A DNA stretch of 64,000 bases, taken from positions 1,116,001 to 1,180,000 of the forward strand of contig JAACJK010000109.1 of NCBI GenBank assembly GCA_013368325.1, given 5' to 3'. This stretch comes from Ephemerocybe angulata. Lineage: Eukaryota > Basidiomycota > Agaricomycetes > Agaricales > Psathyrellaceae. Numbering within the stretch: position 1 is the stretch's first letter; each line of letters begins with the position of its first letter. Position numbers and translations under genes: made by a program. Under the pieces are notes generated by a model. That model worked only from the letters and a program-made list of their open reading frames with translations. It was not told the origin of the DNA and searched no databases. Below are positions 46,901 through 59,700 of this stretch, piece after piece.

Positions 46901-48734
46901 TTTTCAAACAGAGGAACCCCCGGAACCTGTTCGAAAGCAGTCACTAGATGCTTTCAATAGGCACATGAACTCGCGCTCAGGCTCACCATCGAAGATACCC
47001 GAATCTCACTCTACTTCAGATCTGCGACCCCCATCACGGTCAAGTCGGCCTTCAGGACCGCGAGCGCATTCCCCTCTCCCATCAGCAGGCTCGCGCAGTC
47101 CGTCGGACCATTCACGTCTTAACTCACCAGAGGAAGTCGACACTGAGCATGATTCCGACTGCGAATCAGATGACAGTGGTACTTCCACTTCTGCTACAGT
47201 CTCGCGTTCTTCTTCCTCGCGTCCCTCGGGAATACCTAGAAATCGTAGGCAAATATTCCCTTCCGCCCCATCTGCCCCGGGTAATCTCGACGCGACACCT
47301 CGAGCAGCCGTTTCCAACGGTTCATTTTCACAATCCGTCATTGGACCGCTTTCAATAAAGAAGAAAACCTCCACTCACGGTGCTCCTCCTTCAACCTACA
47401 CCTTCCCCCCGCCGTCCCCTACAACGCGGAGGAGCTTCTGCGAAAACTCGCCTCTGAGCAGGGGGACGCGCACATCAACACAATCACAGATACCCCTTTC
47501 TCAGTCGACATCGAGACTACCCTCACCTCCATTTAAACATCTCAAAAAATCCTTGTCGACAGGCCAGCCTGCGGTCAAGTATGACCTGGTAGATGACCTG
47601 GTCGTCACGGCGAGCAATATGAAGGATGATGTGAGTGGTTTGCGTGGATTTTTAACTCTCGAGTACGTGTTAACGGCCTTTTAGATTGAATCGTCACATC
47701 GAACAGTCAAGCGAATCAAGGCTGAAGTTGAGAAACTTGCAGCACCTACTTCATCCCCTTCGCCCATGGAGGATCCGTACGCGAGGCCTAACTCGCCAGA
47801 TAAGACCCTTCGAACACCAACGCACAACCAACCTCTGGTATGTAGGGCGATATCATCCTTTATGGAGGCCACTAACCTGGCGCAATAGACTAAGGAAGCT
47901 CAGCAACGTCTTGACGAGATGAGGAACTTGATCGGCCGCAGACAAGGCGATATCACACCACGACGGTTACGCCCTGGGATGTTTAACGAGACACCCAAGT
48001 CTAGAGATCGTTCAGGGAGTCTCAGCGACGTTATGGCCGCTCGACTACAGCATCGACCGGGCGGAAGTATGGACCGCATTATCACGCACGGAAGCCAGCA
48101 CTCGAGCCCAAGTCCGAGCCCGAGCCCTGTCTCGAACAATGCGCTGAGTAGCCTGACGAACGAGGCTGACGCGGGTCTGGCCAAAGTCCTCAAAGCCAAC
48201 GAACGCTTGGAAAGTGATCTCCGGTATATGGCTGCACAGTTCAAGGAGGTGAGTTGTATGCCATTGTTTGTTGTTGCAAGTTCGTTAAAATAACCCTATC
48301 CAGAAACTCGTGGAACTCGAGCGAACGCGTAACGAACTTGTATCCGCCAAGCGACAGACAGAGCTTGTCAAGAACCTCTTGTCAGACGCGACGACAGAGA
48401 AGGAGATCATGTATGAAGCGCTCAACGAAGAACTCGACGCCATGTTCAATGATGCCCACCGCCCTGGAGATGAAGGTTTTTTCGCACTTTCGGAAGATCT
48501 CAAGAAGACTGTAGCGGCGAGAAACGAATACAGTAAAGAAAACTCGTCAGTGTCTGTATTTCATCCGCCTGCTGCAGGTACTGATCGTGTTTTTCTTCAG
48601 GGACTTGAAACGTCAGCTGGCTGAGGTTGAAAGTCAACGTGATGAGTGGGTCAAACTGTTCCTTCTATTGCCTGTTGCTAACATACTCTTCTAGATATGC
48701 CGACTTGCTTCGCAAGCACGGCTTGATACAATAA
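43994..48734 (+). CDS. Large RhoGEF (DH domain) with Ser-rich middle and coiled-coil tail
   Basis: Guanine-nucleotide exchange factor for a Rho-type GTPase. About 1,350 aa over roughly a dozen exons. The first exon (MAHNPSPRKTVPLSTG) is separate from the DH domain. DH conserved region 1 is INELVTSERTYVKRLQILKN; conserved region 3 is LRELLMEPVQRIPRYTLLFKTM. A PH-like segment follows (LFLFDDKLMIVKRPNGDKGG). The middle is long, Ser/Pro/Arg-rich and probably phosphorylated, with basic and RSKS-like clusters and a Ser-Pro run (SSPSPSPSPVS). The C-terminal coiled coil is KLVELERTRNELVSAKRQ and continues to LLRKHGLIQ at the stop. The specific Rho/Cdc42 target cannot be assigned. Confidence 0.85.
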
Positions 48735-49626
48735 CGGGTCCCTTACACAACCCCCACGACACCTCGCATTTTCCTATCCGCTTAGACTTGTCCAATCATC
48801 TCGCTGTCGATTCGCTCCCATCCTCCTATAATCCCCCACTGTAGCGCATCGGACACCTCTGCTCTCTAGTCCCCCACGCACATCTGCGACACCGTATTTC
48901 TAGGATCTGATCTCTGACTATACCTACGTACCTGCTTCACATACATCATTGAATGATGCCCTACTACATAGCATAGATATCCTCTCATCCATACCTCCTG
49001 CTGTGCTTCGCATTTCGTTCCATCCTCCATTTTCCTTCTCGCATTTCTTGGGTTTTTTGGACGTTTCCCTCCACCTCTTCTCACGCTTTGTCTTTGCTTT
49101 TTTTGCCTTCTACTACGCCGATGTACAGGCGAACTCTCGATTTGATATCCTTGCAAGATTCGCCCTTGCTTTTCATCCACATATGTATGCATATCTTAGA
49201 GTTACATGTCATTAAGTGCCAGTATCACAGTAACTGAATTGTATCTGAGCGCTGAGCTGTTCATCCTCAAAAACGTCGTCGTATTTCATGTTCCAAGTCG
49301 TAACAATATACACTACAGCCTACATACAGTGCGGAAAGGACGAAGATGCCTGGAAATAAATCGAGAGAGGACAGTGAGCGGGAAGGGTATGGTGAAAGGG
49401 ATGAAGAGGAAGAGAAGGATGAGATAAGATTACAGGCAGATGCTGATATGCAATGATGGTAGTGGGTGGGATGTTGTTACAAGTGCTAAGAGACTCAAGG
49501 GGGAGAGAAGAATAATATTACAGACACATGGAGGCGAGACTGCTTGAGCCTGCGATAGGATAATGCGATGGTCGGGAAGCCGGCGTCGTTACTTTGGTTC
49601 TGTTTTTAGGGAATGCGCATCTGTGT
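48735..49626. other. Convergent 3' region between two RhoGEF genes
   Basis: About 890 bp between facing stops. It is T/C-rich near the left end and plain elsewhere. No domain, splice signal pair or RNA gene is recognised. Confidence 0.5.
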
Positions 49627-52600
49627 TCAGGCGGTTGTATACTTGGGAAGGGGCGTGATGACAAGGCTGTTGTCCAGACGAGAAGGGGCCGTTCGCGGTC
49701 GTCGACGAATGGTGCCCGTGAGGCGGGAGAGGGCGCGGGTCGCCGCGGGGGGAGCAGAAACCTCGTGAGCAGGGTGTTCTGCAGGATGTGACAAGGAATG
49801 ATGGTGATGGTGTCCTGGACGAAGATGGAAGAGCTCCTTCACGCCGCCCAGCAGGGAGCGCGACTGCTTGTGGCGAGTCGAATGCTGTGTGGGGGTAATT
49901 GGGGTCATGGGAAGCAACGTCGCGCTGCTCGTCGACGTCGAAGATGCATTGGATGATGTCAAGGATGGAACAGCAGAGGTTTGTCTGGAGTTTTCAGGGG
50001 AGGTGGATTCGAAACCTTCCATGCTCGTCGGCGATCCCGACAAGAACTTCCTTTCGTCGATAACAGGCGGGGCCGAGCTGATGCTGAGCTTCTTCCTATT
50101 GCGCTGGGTCGCTTGATTAGGATGCTGAGACGACGATCTGCCAAGCATAGAGTCTAAATTATCCGAGGTACGGGATCGAGGAACTCGGATGCTCTCGTGC
50201 TTCGATAGACGCGACTTTGTCCTGCTGAGGGCCGTAGACCCGGAACGGAACAGCTCTGCATCACGGCTGTACGCGTAGCTTCGAGCAGTGATGCAACTCT
50301 GGGAGATCACATCCTGTAGAGCCTGATCCACCTGCTGGCGGGCAACAGGTGAGCACCGACGGATCACGATCGACTCGGCGTCTGACAAGGGCACGAACAT
50401 AGCCTTGACCGACGTTGTCGAAGACCTGCGGCTAGTGGTGGGCGGAGCGGTGTCTGAGCGTGCACCGGGACCATCAGGTCGCCGGAGCTTGTTTCGCTTT
50501 CTAGTGGGTCCACGGAGGTAGGGAAAAAAGGGTTCGGATAGCTCGGGATCGGAGTTGTTGTTGGGTAGTTCGGGGATGGAAAGGATAGTTGGAAGACCAC
50601 CAATCAGTTCGGCCTCCGAGTGAAGGGATGAAATGAGGGCTCCCTTCTCATCTAGCTTGAAGCTCGGGGTAGGTTCATTAGTCCACGATGGCTTATCACG
50701 AAGGGAGGAATGTATGGCAGCAAGCCAGACGTCTTTCTCCCGCTGGCAAGAAGCGGCAAGTTCAAAGTGCTCCTCGAAGCAAGACACCCGTATTGAATCA
50801 GGCAGCAGGGCTAGAATTACGTTGCCGTTACTATTGAAGATACCCGTTTTAAACGCAACACGAGGACGCACCTTCGTCTTCTTCAACCCCTGAGATGGTG
50901 AAATGTGAAAGATTGAACCAGTGCCTTGGCTCGTACCGCCTACCCTTCAAAACCTTTACGAGAATGAGATAGCCGCCCATATAAAGAAACGCCCCGAGGT
51001 ACTTGGCTTTGAAGTTGAGAGTGCTGTCAAGGGGCTGGAGTGGGTGGTGGTGCATGACATCCAACGACCCTGCGAGCACGCAAGGCCCGAGTGAAGACAC
51101 GAACTCCGCAGAAAGTCCCTGCACCGTCGAGTCAGCAAGAGATCCAAGCGCCTGCATGCCAAAGAACATTCGGGAAGTAATCAATGAAGTTTGAATTGCT
51201 GCGTCTTGGCGGTGGCGAGCCTCATCGACAGAAGAGGCTACGTGCCGCATAGCTTGGGCAGCACTTTTCACGATCACATCGACATGAGGCCGGGCGGAGG
51301 TGTCATCAGGACTAATCGCTCTGAGCGGCTTGCTGCTGAGGACTTGGTCGAAAAGCAGTGGATACTTGCAGATGCGCTGCACGGGCTTGATGAGGTAGTC
51401 TGCGAAGACGTTCCGGTGGCTTTCCCGCCTGATGTCAGGTAGCGGAGCGACGTCCCTCGCAGAGCAGGGGTATCGCAGCCGAAGCGTTCTGACGGCAGTG
51501 TCGAGTGAGGTCAGAGACAAGGCACGAGTTCGGTCTTCTGCAAATGGGACCGCATGTGGGACGGAGCCTTCTTGAACGATATGCTTCAATGCCTCGGATT
51601 CGGTGATCTTCAACCCGTCGTCGATGTCCCCATTTGCAATTATGGCAGAGCATCGCTGTTCAAAGCCGTCCCATTCAACAGGGTGTTGCTGAGAAACCCT
51701 CCGAACGATATCGAGCGCTTCTGGATGACCTGCACAGAAGGTTTGATATGCATTGAAACGGGAGGCCTAGGACGAAATCAGAACCAGTTGATATTCTTGG
51801 ATAAGTAACGTACCTCAGTGGCGAACTTGGCAGATACAGCTCGGATAGCTGACTCAAGGTTCTCGAGATGGTCGGGAGTAGCCAACTCGTCGATGTCTGC
51901 ATCCATGGTGTAACCGAGGTCTTCAAGGGTTTCCTGCAATTCAGAGACGAAACGTTCATGGAGCTTCAATATATCTTCGGCATTGCGGGCAATAAGCTCA
52001 AGCTCGGTGTCCGTGAATAGATAGCGACTGTTGGGTTTGGAGATGTCCTTGACTCCGGAAGGCGCCGAGAGAGGTGCAGCAGCGCCGTCTGTAGGTGCCG
52101 AGGGCGTGACGGATGTCGCATGGATTTGTGCGGAAGACGATGTCCGTGGGCCAGATGTAAAGGAGGCTGAGGCTCTCCCGAATGTCGAGTAAGTCGGGGC
52201 TCGGGTAGTAAGTGTTGGCAAGTTGCGAAGGTAGACCTGTGGGAAACATGAGCTGTGCATCGAGCGGGATACGAGATAGGGCTGACATACCGTGACAAAG
52301 ACCTTCAGGTCGGCGAGGTAACCTATCTCTGTCGATAGCAGCTCCTTGAGTGCGTGAAACTTCCTCGACGAATCCTTGCTCTTCTCCCGGCCCCACACAT
52401 CCTCCGGACACTGGTCGTTCCAGCTGTTGGTGTCACTGTTAACACTTCTTGGGCGAGATTCGGCGGAGTGGAAGACATTGTCGTCGTCGTCGTCGGTAGG
52501 GGGGTTTGAAATATGGAAAATTGCCTTTGAGCGTGGAGGAGAACCGGCGAGATTTTCGATGTCGGCGTCGCGGGGTCCACAGCGGCCGTAGTTCTGGTCC

Positions 52601-53067
52601 ATCGTCCTGTCGTAAAAAGGCGGGGTGGGGCCCATCGGCAGGGATGAAGAACCCCCCAGGAGCGGTTCTGAAATAGTTCTAATCCTCCCGAACATGGTGG
52701 GGACTGATATGCATTTGTTCAATCGAGGTGCCTGTCGAGCCCGCGCATGTGTCTGCATCGAGGCAGAAAATGAGGCCAATGGGGAAGACGGACCCGACCG
52801 CTGGGGAAAACTAGCGCTGGAATGACGCGTTAATTTCGTAGGGGGAGTTGGAGGGGTCGAGATCCACGTGGGGGGGCCGAGCACGACATGGACAGATACA
52901 CCCTCCTCTGCCGACGTCGTCGCGCTGGCCGACGGCGTCTCCAACGGCGACGCAAGGATAGGCGGGAGCGGCAAAAATCCTCGAACACCTAACCGGGACG
53001 GGATGTGTTCTTTCGGCATGCCGCCGAATCTCGCAACATCCACAGGCTCTGGCGAAAGGACGTTCAT
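49627..53067 (-). CDS. Second RhoGEF (DH-PH), unlike its neighbour
   Basis: About 1,050 aa. The N-terminal 240 residues are Pro/Ser-rich and acidic in places (PTDDDDDNVF), with no known domain. The DH domain begins FHALKELLSTEIGYLADLKVF and has the conserved segment NVFADYLIKPVQRICKYPLLFDQVL. Its interior carries a Ser/Thr-rich insert between the first and later DH helices (YLRNLPTLTTRAPTYSTFG). The PH domain runs YLGAFLYMGGYLILVKVL to the terminal helix CQREKDVWLAAIHSSL, split by a 60-nt intron whose donor is GTGCGT. The long C-terminal tail is Ser/Arg-rich with a His run (GHHHHHSLSH) and ends ITPLPKYTTA. The start at 53065-53067 is the first ATG of the long frame. Confidence 0.83.
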
Positions 53068-54468
53068 CCCGGCATAGGGTCGGCAGGGGATAGCGAGCAG
53101 AGGAGCCTCGTTGGAATCGGCGTTCTACGACCCTGGTGAGCTATGAAGGGAATTATGAAAGGAGAAATTAACCCACGGGACAGAGATTTGGAAAGCGACT
53201 GCCAGTGCCAGCCTCAACCCTTCGGATAGTTAAATGCTCCGACTGGGGATCGCTGGTTATAAAGAATGGCCCCTGGCCAGAATCCGTTTCGTCCCTGGCA
53301 AGAGCAACCACAAAGGCCTAGTCTCAGTGCGATCTGACAAGAAAGTGCAACTAAACGTTCCGAGTTGCAGCGAGCAGCGTTTATAACGTGTCTTCTGCCA
53401 GACTACCTCGGTGCTTAAATTAGTCCTTGATTATCGCCCGACGCATGTAAGGCCAAAAGGGCTGGCTACTCGTCGCCATACAGCTCAGGAGAGCCACGGT
53501 ATGGTATGATATCGCCATGCAGCAAACGCAATTTCCGCCAAACACGGTCCGTACTCATTGCGACGCATGTCGCAAACCTCGGCTTGTATGTATGAGATCT
53601 CTTGTTCTTTCTTGCTTTTCAGATGCAAGCTGACCCCGTTGCACTGCAGGGCTGAGGACGCTTGGGGGAGGTGCCCTTTTTGGAAAGTCATCGGGTCGCC
53701 TCTGATAAGCCTCGAGGGCGATCACTTGATGGAAGGGCCCATCATCTAGTAACAAGCGCTCAACGCTGTGCTGAGCTGACCCGGTTGGCGCTGGGCCCAC
53801 CAGCGTAGTTGTGCGATTTCATTCGGCCCTATGAGTGTTTTCGTTTGCCAATTGTGGGGTAATTTCAAAATGTGTACCCCGGAGTGGAGTCGGGCAGGCA
53901 TGTACTCCATCTTCGGTACCTCAGTTTTGCTATCGAGACACAAGAGGGGTAACAAAGCGACGCGAATGACGCCCATGATCGCCAAGACTGTTCTTTGCAT
54001 AGAACCTCGAACACTCACAACGAAAGGTCTGTGGCGAACAATGGAAGACTTAAAGCCTTGAAGCCCGACGTCATGGGCCCGAATAAGTACCATCGCAAGT
54101 TTCAAAACATTCGCCAGAGCGCCTAGGGAATGCAGGATGGCCGGAACGAGCGCTCGTTACATTGTCAACCCGGTAATTTACCGGCTAATGCTGTATGTCG
54201 TCAAGTAAGTCTGTAGCTTAATAACAAGATGCGCTATGGAAACTGAAACGTCCCCTTCCGAACCTGGTAAGATTACCATAAACCGCGATATCCACGGTGT
54301 GCTTGAAATACACCTCCAAAAGTCCAACATTATCCTAAAATACATCGACTGGGTATCAAAGGTTTCCATAATATAAATAGTGCGAAGGTTCCTTAGATTG
54401 TAGTGCTTTGAGTGTGCGCCTCTTGTATATTTCGCGGTGAAGTCTCTGGGTTGTCGATAGTGTGTCGT
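53068..54468. other. 1.4-kb intergenic between RhoGEF and GRR1-like gene
   Basis: It contains the second RhoGEF's promoter and the GRR1-like 3' end. Short frames (up to 119 codons) on both strands have no splice support or domain. A TATAAATA lies at about 54373, but no forward gene follows it within reach. Confidence 0.5.
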
Positions 54469-56308
54469 TCAATAAAGGTCAAGTTTGTCGTCTTCGCGTG
54501 GAACAAAGGGGATGTTCTGTCTCTCTGCATCCCGCTGCCTCTTCTCCTCCTTGTCCAAGAATCGGCGCAATGCACCAATTCTGTCCCCGCTAAAGACTCG
54601 AAAGGCGGCTTCTTGATCGTCGTCGTAGGTCTGGAATTGAAAGAAGCGCCGGTAAGCAAGGCTTGAGCGCCAAAATAGTTAAGCGGCTGCGAGGCTTACG
54701 GATGGTGGAGGCTCCGAGAAGCGCTGAACCCCCGCTCGTCGAAACGCCGGGACCCCTGTTGCAGTTAGATGTTGCAGATTCCGCATAGTGCGGATAAGAA
54801 GGTGCACCGACTCCAACGAGAGCTGGTCGCAATACGACAAGTGCAGCCGTTCCATGTGAGTCGCCTGTTCGGCCAGGGCGTATATTCCAAGGTCCGTGAT
54901 CTTGTGCACACGAACTAGGCTCAGGCGGCGGATTCGAGATAAAGATGCCAGCTCGAACACAGACATGTCCGTCAGGTTACGGCAAACTTTCCGGGGTCGC
55001 ATCGAATCGATTAGATTTAAATCAAAGCACAGGGCGAGGGGGATGGATATCGGATGTTAGTTCTCGTGGTGCAACGGCCCGAAGAAATAGATAGAGTGCT
55101 CACAGGCTACATCAACGCACCGAAGCTCGGTACACGACCGCGCAACCTGTACCACCGCGCCGTCTGTGATATTTGAGACGTGTGCGAGCATGAGGACGTC
55201 CAGATGATCGCGGAGTTTACATATGCTTTCGAGCGCTTTGTCCGTGAGCATTACGCACCCCGATAGAATGAGAGTCTGGATCCTGGGTGCGTGCGTAACG
55301 ATCCCATCCACCGCATCATCCGTGATTTTACATGACGACAGGTCGAGAACGCGTAGATTCTCAGTTGTGTGCCGTAGGATGAGGGGCGGGAGCGTCTCCA
55401 GCCAGGTCGTTGGCCGGTGGGGGAGGGGTTTTTCACCAGCGTACATGTCTTCGAGGGCCACCGCTGAGGGAGGTGCTGGGAAGGCTTTGTCAGAGAGGAG
55501 GGGGCAGTTGGCCAATCGCAGTGTGCGAAGCTTCCTACGCCCAGGAAAGAAGTTGGTTAACCAATGAAGGGGGGAAAGGCAATCAGAAAGGTAGAGAAGA
55601 GCCTTGCGTTGGTACAGACCTGGAGTATGACCAGATATCCCGGACGGAAATTGGGGTGAGGAGGGGGAGGTCACAGAGCTCCAGCTCCACTAAACGAGAG
55701 AAGGTCTTTGCGACGGCAGAGACCGATGGATCTGTGAGGCCTTTCAAACCATTGAGAAACAGCCAGTGGAGTGGGAGTGATTTATTCGTTAGTTCTTGGA
55801 CACCGACATCGGTGACCTCTACACAGTTTGAGAGGTCTAAGCCCAGGAGGTTAGTCGCACTCTGGGCGAGGAGTACGACCGTTCGATTAGAGGTTTCGGG
55901 GGCGCCAGAGAGGACGACCGTCTCGAGCTGTGGGCAATTGGCTGCAACCTCAGCGAGTTGGTCGTCGGTGAACGACCCGGGAGGGAGGTTCTGAAGTACG
56001 AGATGTCGGACACGACGGTGCTCCTCCTCGGTGGGCAACCTGTCTGTAATCCTGAACATGTCCGAGTTATCATGGAAAGACGCAGGCTCTCTGAAGAGGC
56101 CTTCCATGGAGAAATCATATAGTATGTGATGCTGTCTAATGGTGATGGAGGGCCCTCTAGGTGAGTCTAGGTCGTGAATTCGCGGAGAAACAGGCACGTA
56201 CATAACAGAAGAAGCGATAAGACGATCGAACCAATGAGATGCACTGGGCCCAGGTGCGATGCGGGGTAGCCAATGGTAAGCCACAGTCAATTCCCCATAT
56301 TCTCCCAT
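54469..56308 (-). CDS. GRR1-like leucine-rich-repeat protein, F-box not visible
   Basis: The LRR half matches Grr1-type substrate receptors of SCF ubiquitin ligases. Repeats visible: CPQLETVVLSG, NLLGLDLSNCVEVTDVGV, LHWLFLNGLKGLTDPSV, LRTLRLANCPLLSDKAF, LRVLDLSSCKITDDAVDG, IQTLILSGCVMLTDKALE and LDVLMLAHVSNITDGAVV. Then come CRNLTDMSVFELASLSRIRRL and ERLHLSYCDQLSL, with the Grr1-typical end GVPAFRR. A last exon adds YDDDQEAAFRVFSGDRIGALRRFL and ends KLDLY. Four or five introns; about 540 aa. The N-terminus (MGEYGELTVAYHWLP) shows no LPxEIL-type F-box, which true Grr1 has. Either this is an F-box-less paralogue, or the true start is elsewhere. Its ATG is only 33 bp from the next gene's ATG. 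Confidence 0.72.
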
Positions 56309-56314
56309 ATTCTC
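56295..56314. repeat. Short tandem repeat in the divergent start region
   Basis: The 10-mer CCATATTCTC occurs twice in a row at 56295-56304 and 56305-56314. One copy overlaps the GRR1-like start codon on the reverse strand. Confidence 0.8.
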
Positions 56315-56341
56315 CCTTTCCGGGGTGTTAGGTAAGCAACC

Positions 56342-56670
56342 ATGTCTTCAACCGCTTCCACAACGTCCACCGCGAGACCAACTCGGCACCTGCCAACACA
56401 AGACTCCCAGGGAGAGACCAAGCGGCGTGTCCCAGTCACTCCTGCTGTTCTGCGTTCCATATTTGCCTCTTCACGCTCCCCCCATGAGGAGCGCTCCATC
56501 TCCAGGATTGCCTTCTTTCGGTGAATATTGTTCTCTGGAGAAGTCTTCGACCTATCTGAACGGCCTCTGCAGTTTCGCAGGCTTCCTTCTCAGCGTCGTG
56601 GGCATCAGCTTTGCTGCTGCACGAAACCGGGGCTTTGCCAGCGGTGCTACCCTACTCGGTGTTGTCTAAG
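56342..56670 (+). CDS. 91-aa single-span membrane protein of unknown function
   Basis: I do not recognise the family. Two exons with a 53-nt intron (donor GTGAAT, acceptor CTGCAG, branch-like tctgaac) join Arg codon CG|T in frame. The N-terminal 55 residues are Ser/Thr-rich and basic (STTSTARPTRHLP, KRRVPVTPAVLRSIF) with no signal peptide. One hydrophobic segment, FAGFLLSVVGISFAAA, is followed by RNRGFASGATLLGVV and the stop. The architecture, a disordered basic head with a C-terminal anchor, resembles small outer-membrane TOM subunits, but I cannot assign one. It is divergent from the GRR1-like gene. Confidence 0.6.
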
Positions 56671-56772
56671 CTCTGGGTCATCTGAATCTGGTGTATATAT
56701 ATGGGTCTATAGGTCGGCCGTACTGTCCAAAGCTAAATATGGCGAAACACGGAGAGTAGACGCGTTTTAAAG

Positions 56773-59700
56773 CTACAAAATGTCGACGAATCCTCGTTTA
56801 GGTGATATTATACCCACCACCTTGCTGGATTGGTCAAAGATGCTGCCTCTTGCTGTAGCAACTAAATCCGCCGTTTCCTCGTCTATACCGCGAACTCCCA
56901 ACAAATTCTCAAGATCTGTGGTAACAAGAGCATATGCTTGGTGCTCTTGGATGCGACCATTCGACTCGAGCGAGGCCTAGACACTCATTAGCGCCCGAAT
57001 AGTCTTGTTCTCGTAGAGTCTTACCCAATTGGCGTCAAACCGAGCGTGGCGGGCCTCCCAAGTGCTTCGGATACCGAGACCGACCACCACCCCTTCATCC
57101 AGCAGCTTAACCAATGCGGTATCGTTGGTCAAAGGAGGTCCAGGGAGACTGTTGTTCACATTAACACTGATCGGCTCCCTCAAAGCGGAACAACAGCATC
57201 CACTTACATTCGTCTTTGGTCCCACACCATTGGGTAAGGGCGTGCTGGATTAAGGATAACTCCAACCTGCGAAGTGCCTAGACGCGATTAGCCAAAGCCC
57301 AGAACCAACCGAAATCGACATCACAAGCACACTTACTAATTTCCCGGGCCAATAGGTGAGCTTCGGCAGCTCCAGAAAATACCATCCTCATGCGCGAACC
57401 AATCTTATCTTCCACATCTGCCTTTAGGATGAGAAGCGACGCCATAATGTCCGCGTTATCGACCTCAACGACCAGGGGTATCACGCCCTAACAACGCAAG
57501 GTTAGCGCCTGCTTTTCTTTTTTTCCCTGAATTCCTGGAGGAACTCACCTCGGCTGCCTTTCTGAACCAGTTGCCGGTTTCTCTGTCCCGCGATTCCCAG
57601 CCGTACAACAAGCGGCGTAGAGCAGCAATCTGGGTGCTCACACTGACACCGTTGCCTACCATTGGCTGACTCCTGCCAAGGACGACGTGAAGAGCGACGA
57701 CGTCCTGAACAAGTGCCCCTCGTTCCATAACATGGGACGATCCGGTCCTAAAAGTCACGGAGAGACCGGATAGGAAGCGGGAAGAAGGTCCGTTCAAATA
57801 AATTGGCTTTGCGAGTGAGGAGGTGGCGAATGTAACTCCGGAGCGATATGCCGTGCTGTGGGATCCAAATGTTAATATCCCATCGAAGCATTAAGAAGCG
57901 ACTGCTTACAGGGCGTCTCGCGTTTGGAAGACGAGCGCGTCGGCAGCTCGCACAAGGGCGCCCACATCGTCCAACAAATTGGGGACATTCCCTCGCAAAG
58001 CATCCGGGATCTCTCCGTCCTGGGTTGAGGGGTCGTCCATGATCTCGCCGAGTCCCAGAGAAGATCCATAAGACATGAGACCAGGTGAGATAGACCCGCC
58101 CTTGAGGTTCACCGTTTCGGTTTTGCCCAAAGCCAACTCCTCGGCGGAGCAAGACGCTCCAACACACGAGATTCTCCCGTTCACCACCACCACATTCCCA
58201 GCCATGGCGTTGTCATTTAAAGCCGTCCGATTAGATCCAAACTTCTGCTCGATCGTCCCCCGCTTCGACCTTACCCAAACCTTGTTCACGTTGGTAAATA
58301 GCACTTGTTCGGCTTGGGTGCTGCGACCTTTGAGAGGAGGGAGACCTTCCCAAATTAAAGCCTCCTTCCTCTCCTTGTCCCAGTTGGGAACAGAAGGCAC
58401 CCTTCTCCACTTATCCCCGTCCTTCCCTTTTCCGACTTCCACAGGTTCGTCCTGGCCATCTTTCGAAGGGACAGGAATTTGGACAATTCCGTCAATCCAG
58501 ACCTTCATCGGTGTGGCGCCAAACACGAGCGGATGAGAGTCCCACAGCACCACATCAGCGTCTGCTCCCTTCTGCAGCACTCCAATACGGTGAGAGAGCC
58601 CTGCGGTCTCAGCAGGCGTTGATGTTATGGCCGCCAACGCCAGGTGGGGCGGCAGACCGAAGTAATGAGCCTGCTGTGCCTCATAGGCAAGGTACCTAGA
58701 ATTTATGACAGGATGATCCGACTGGGATGAGATGCGAGAGGTGATTTCAGAATCAGCTGCTGTCTGGGTGCTGTGCCATCTGACAGAATATGGGTATGGC
58801 CTGGACCTCGACGAACCTTCATCACAACGGGGATGCCCTCATCCGCCAGGACACGAGGTGCATACTCCGAGCCTCGATACGCTTCGCGTTTAAATCTGTT
58901 TTGTCACATGGCTCGTCATTATGGAACGGTCTCATTTGGGGATGCATTTTAGACGCTCACCGATAATTGGTCGCGAATAATGCGATCGTCGGGATGCCTC
59001 CCCACCTATTGGAAGCAATCAATTAGAACATAGCTGACCATGGGTCCAGACCACCAATCACAAGAACTTAGTGCCCATACATTCGTTTTAAGACATCAGG
59101 TACCAGCCACGCCTCAGCAGCGTGATGGAAGGAGGCGATATGGAATTTGAACTCATTGGTAAGCTAGGTAGGTGAATAGCATGCTTCATTAGGAGGATTT
59201 CGAAGGGAACGGCAGAGAAGAAAAGAACGCACCCGAACAAGAGCATCTAAATCTACCGCTTCGTAGCAGTGATTTGAAATCTGACCATGAATTAGCGATA
59301 CGCCATAGAGCGTCACGGAAATAGCTTTTTAATACCTTGACCTTTCCACGCAGAACATCGACCAACATTTCCCATTGCAGGTTATCGGGGAAAGCATAGT
59401 CCAGAGTCTCCCAGAGACCTCCTTCAGCTCGTTCACAGTAGAGGTCCTGTGCGGCCTTCACTTTCTTGGCCTCGCTATAAGCAGAACGGAAAGACCACAT
59501 CGTGTCCATTCTATTCCCGTAACGACTGAGGTTTTCGCCACAGGCTTGTCTATCCGAGTAGTCAACATTCCACTCCAGGCTGCAGCGTGCAACACGATAA
59601 ACTCTTCACTCACTTCATGTGTCGCCACTTCGAGGGAGCTGTCCAACCCGAGTCTCCGGTCAGGCTCGCTGGAGGGTCAACGATCATGGAGATGGAAGAC

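Noticed and set aside
56287..56499. Antisense frame opposite the 91-aa gene as a possible F-box exon for the GRR1-like gene
   Set aside because: It ends with a stop, is in a different frame and has no F-box consensus.
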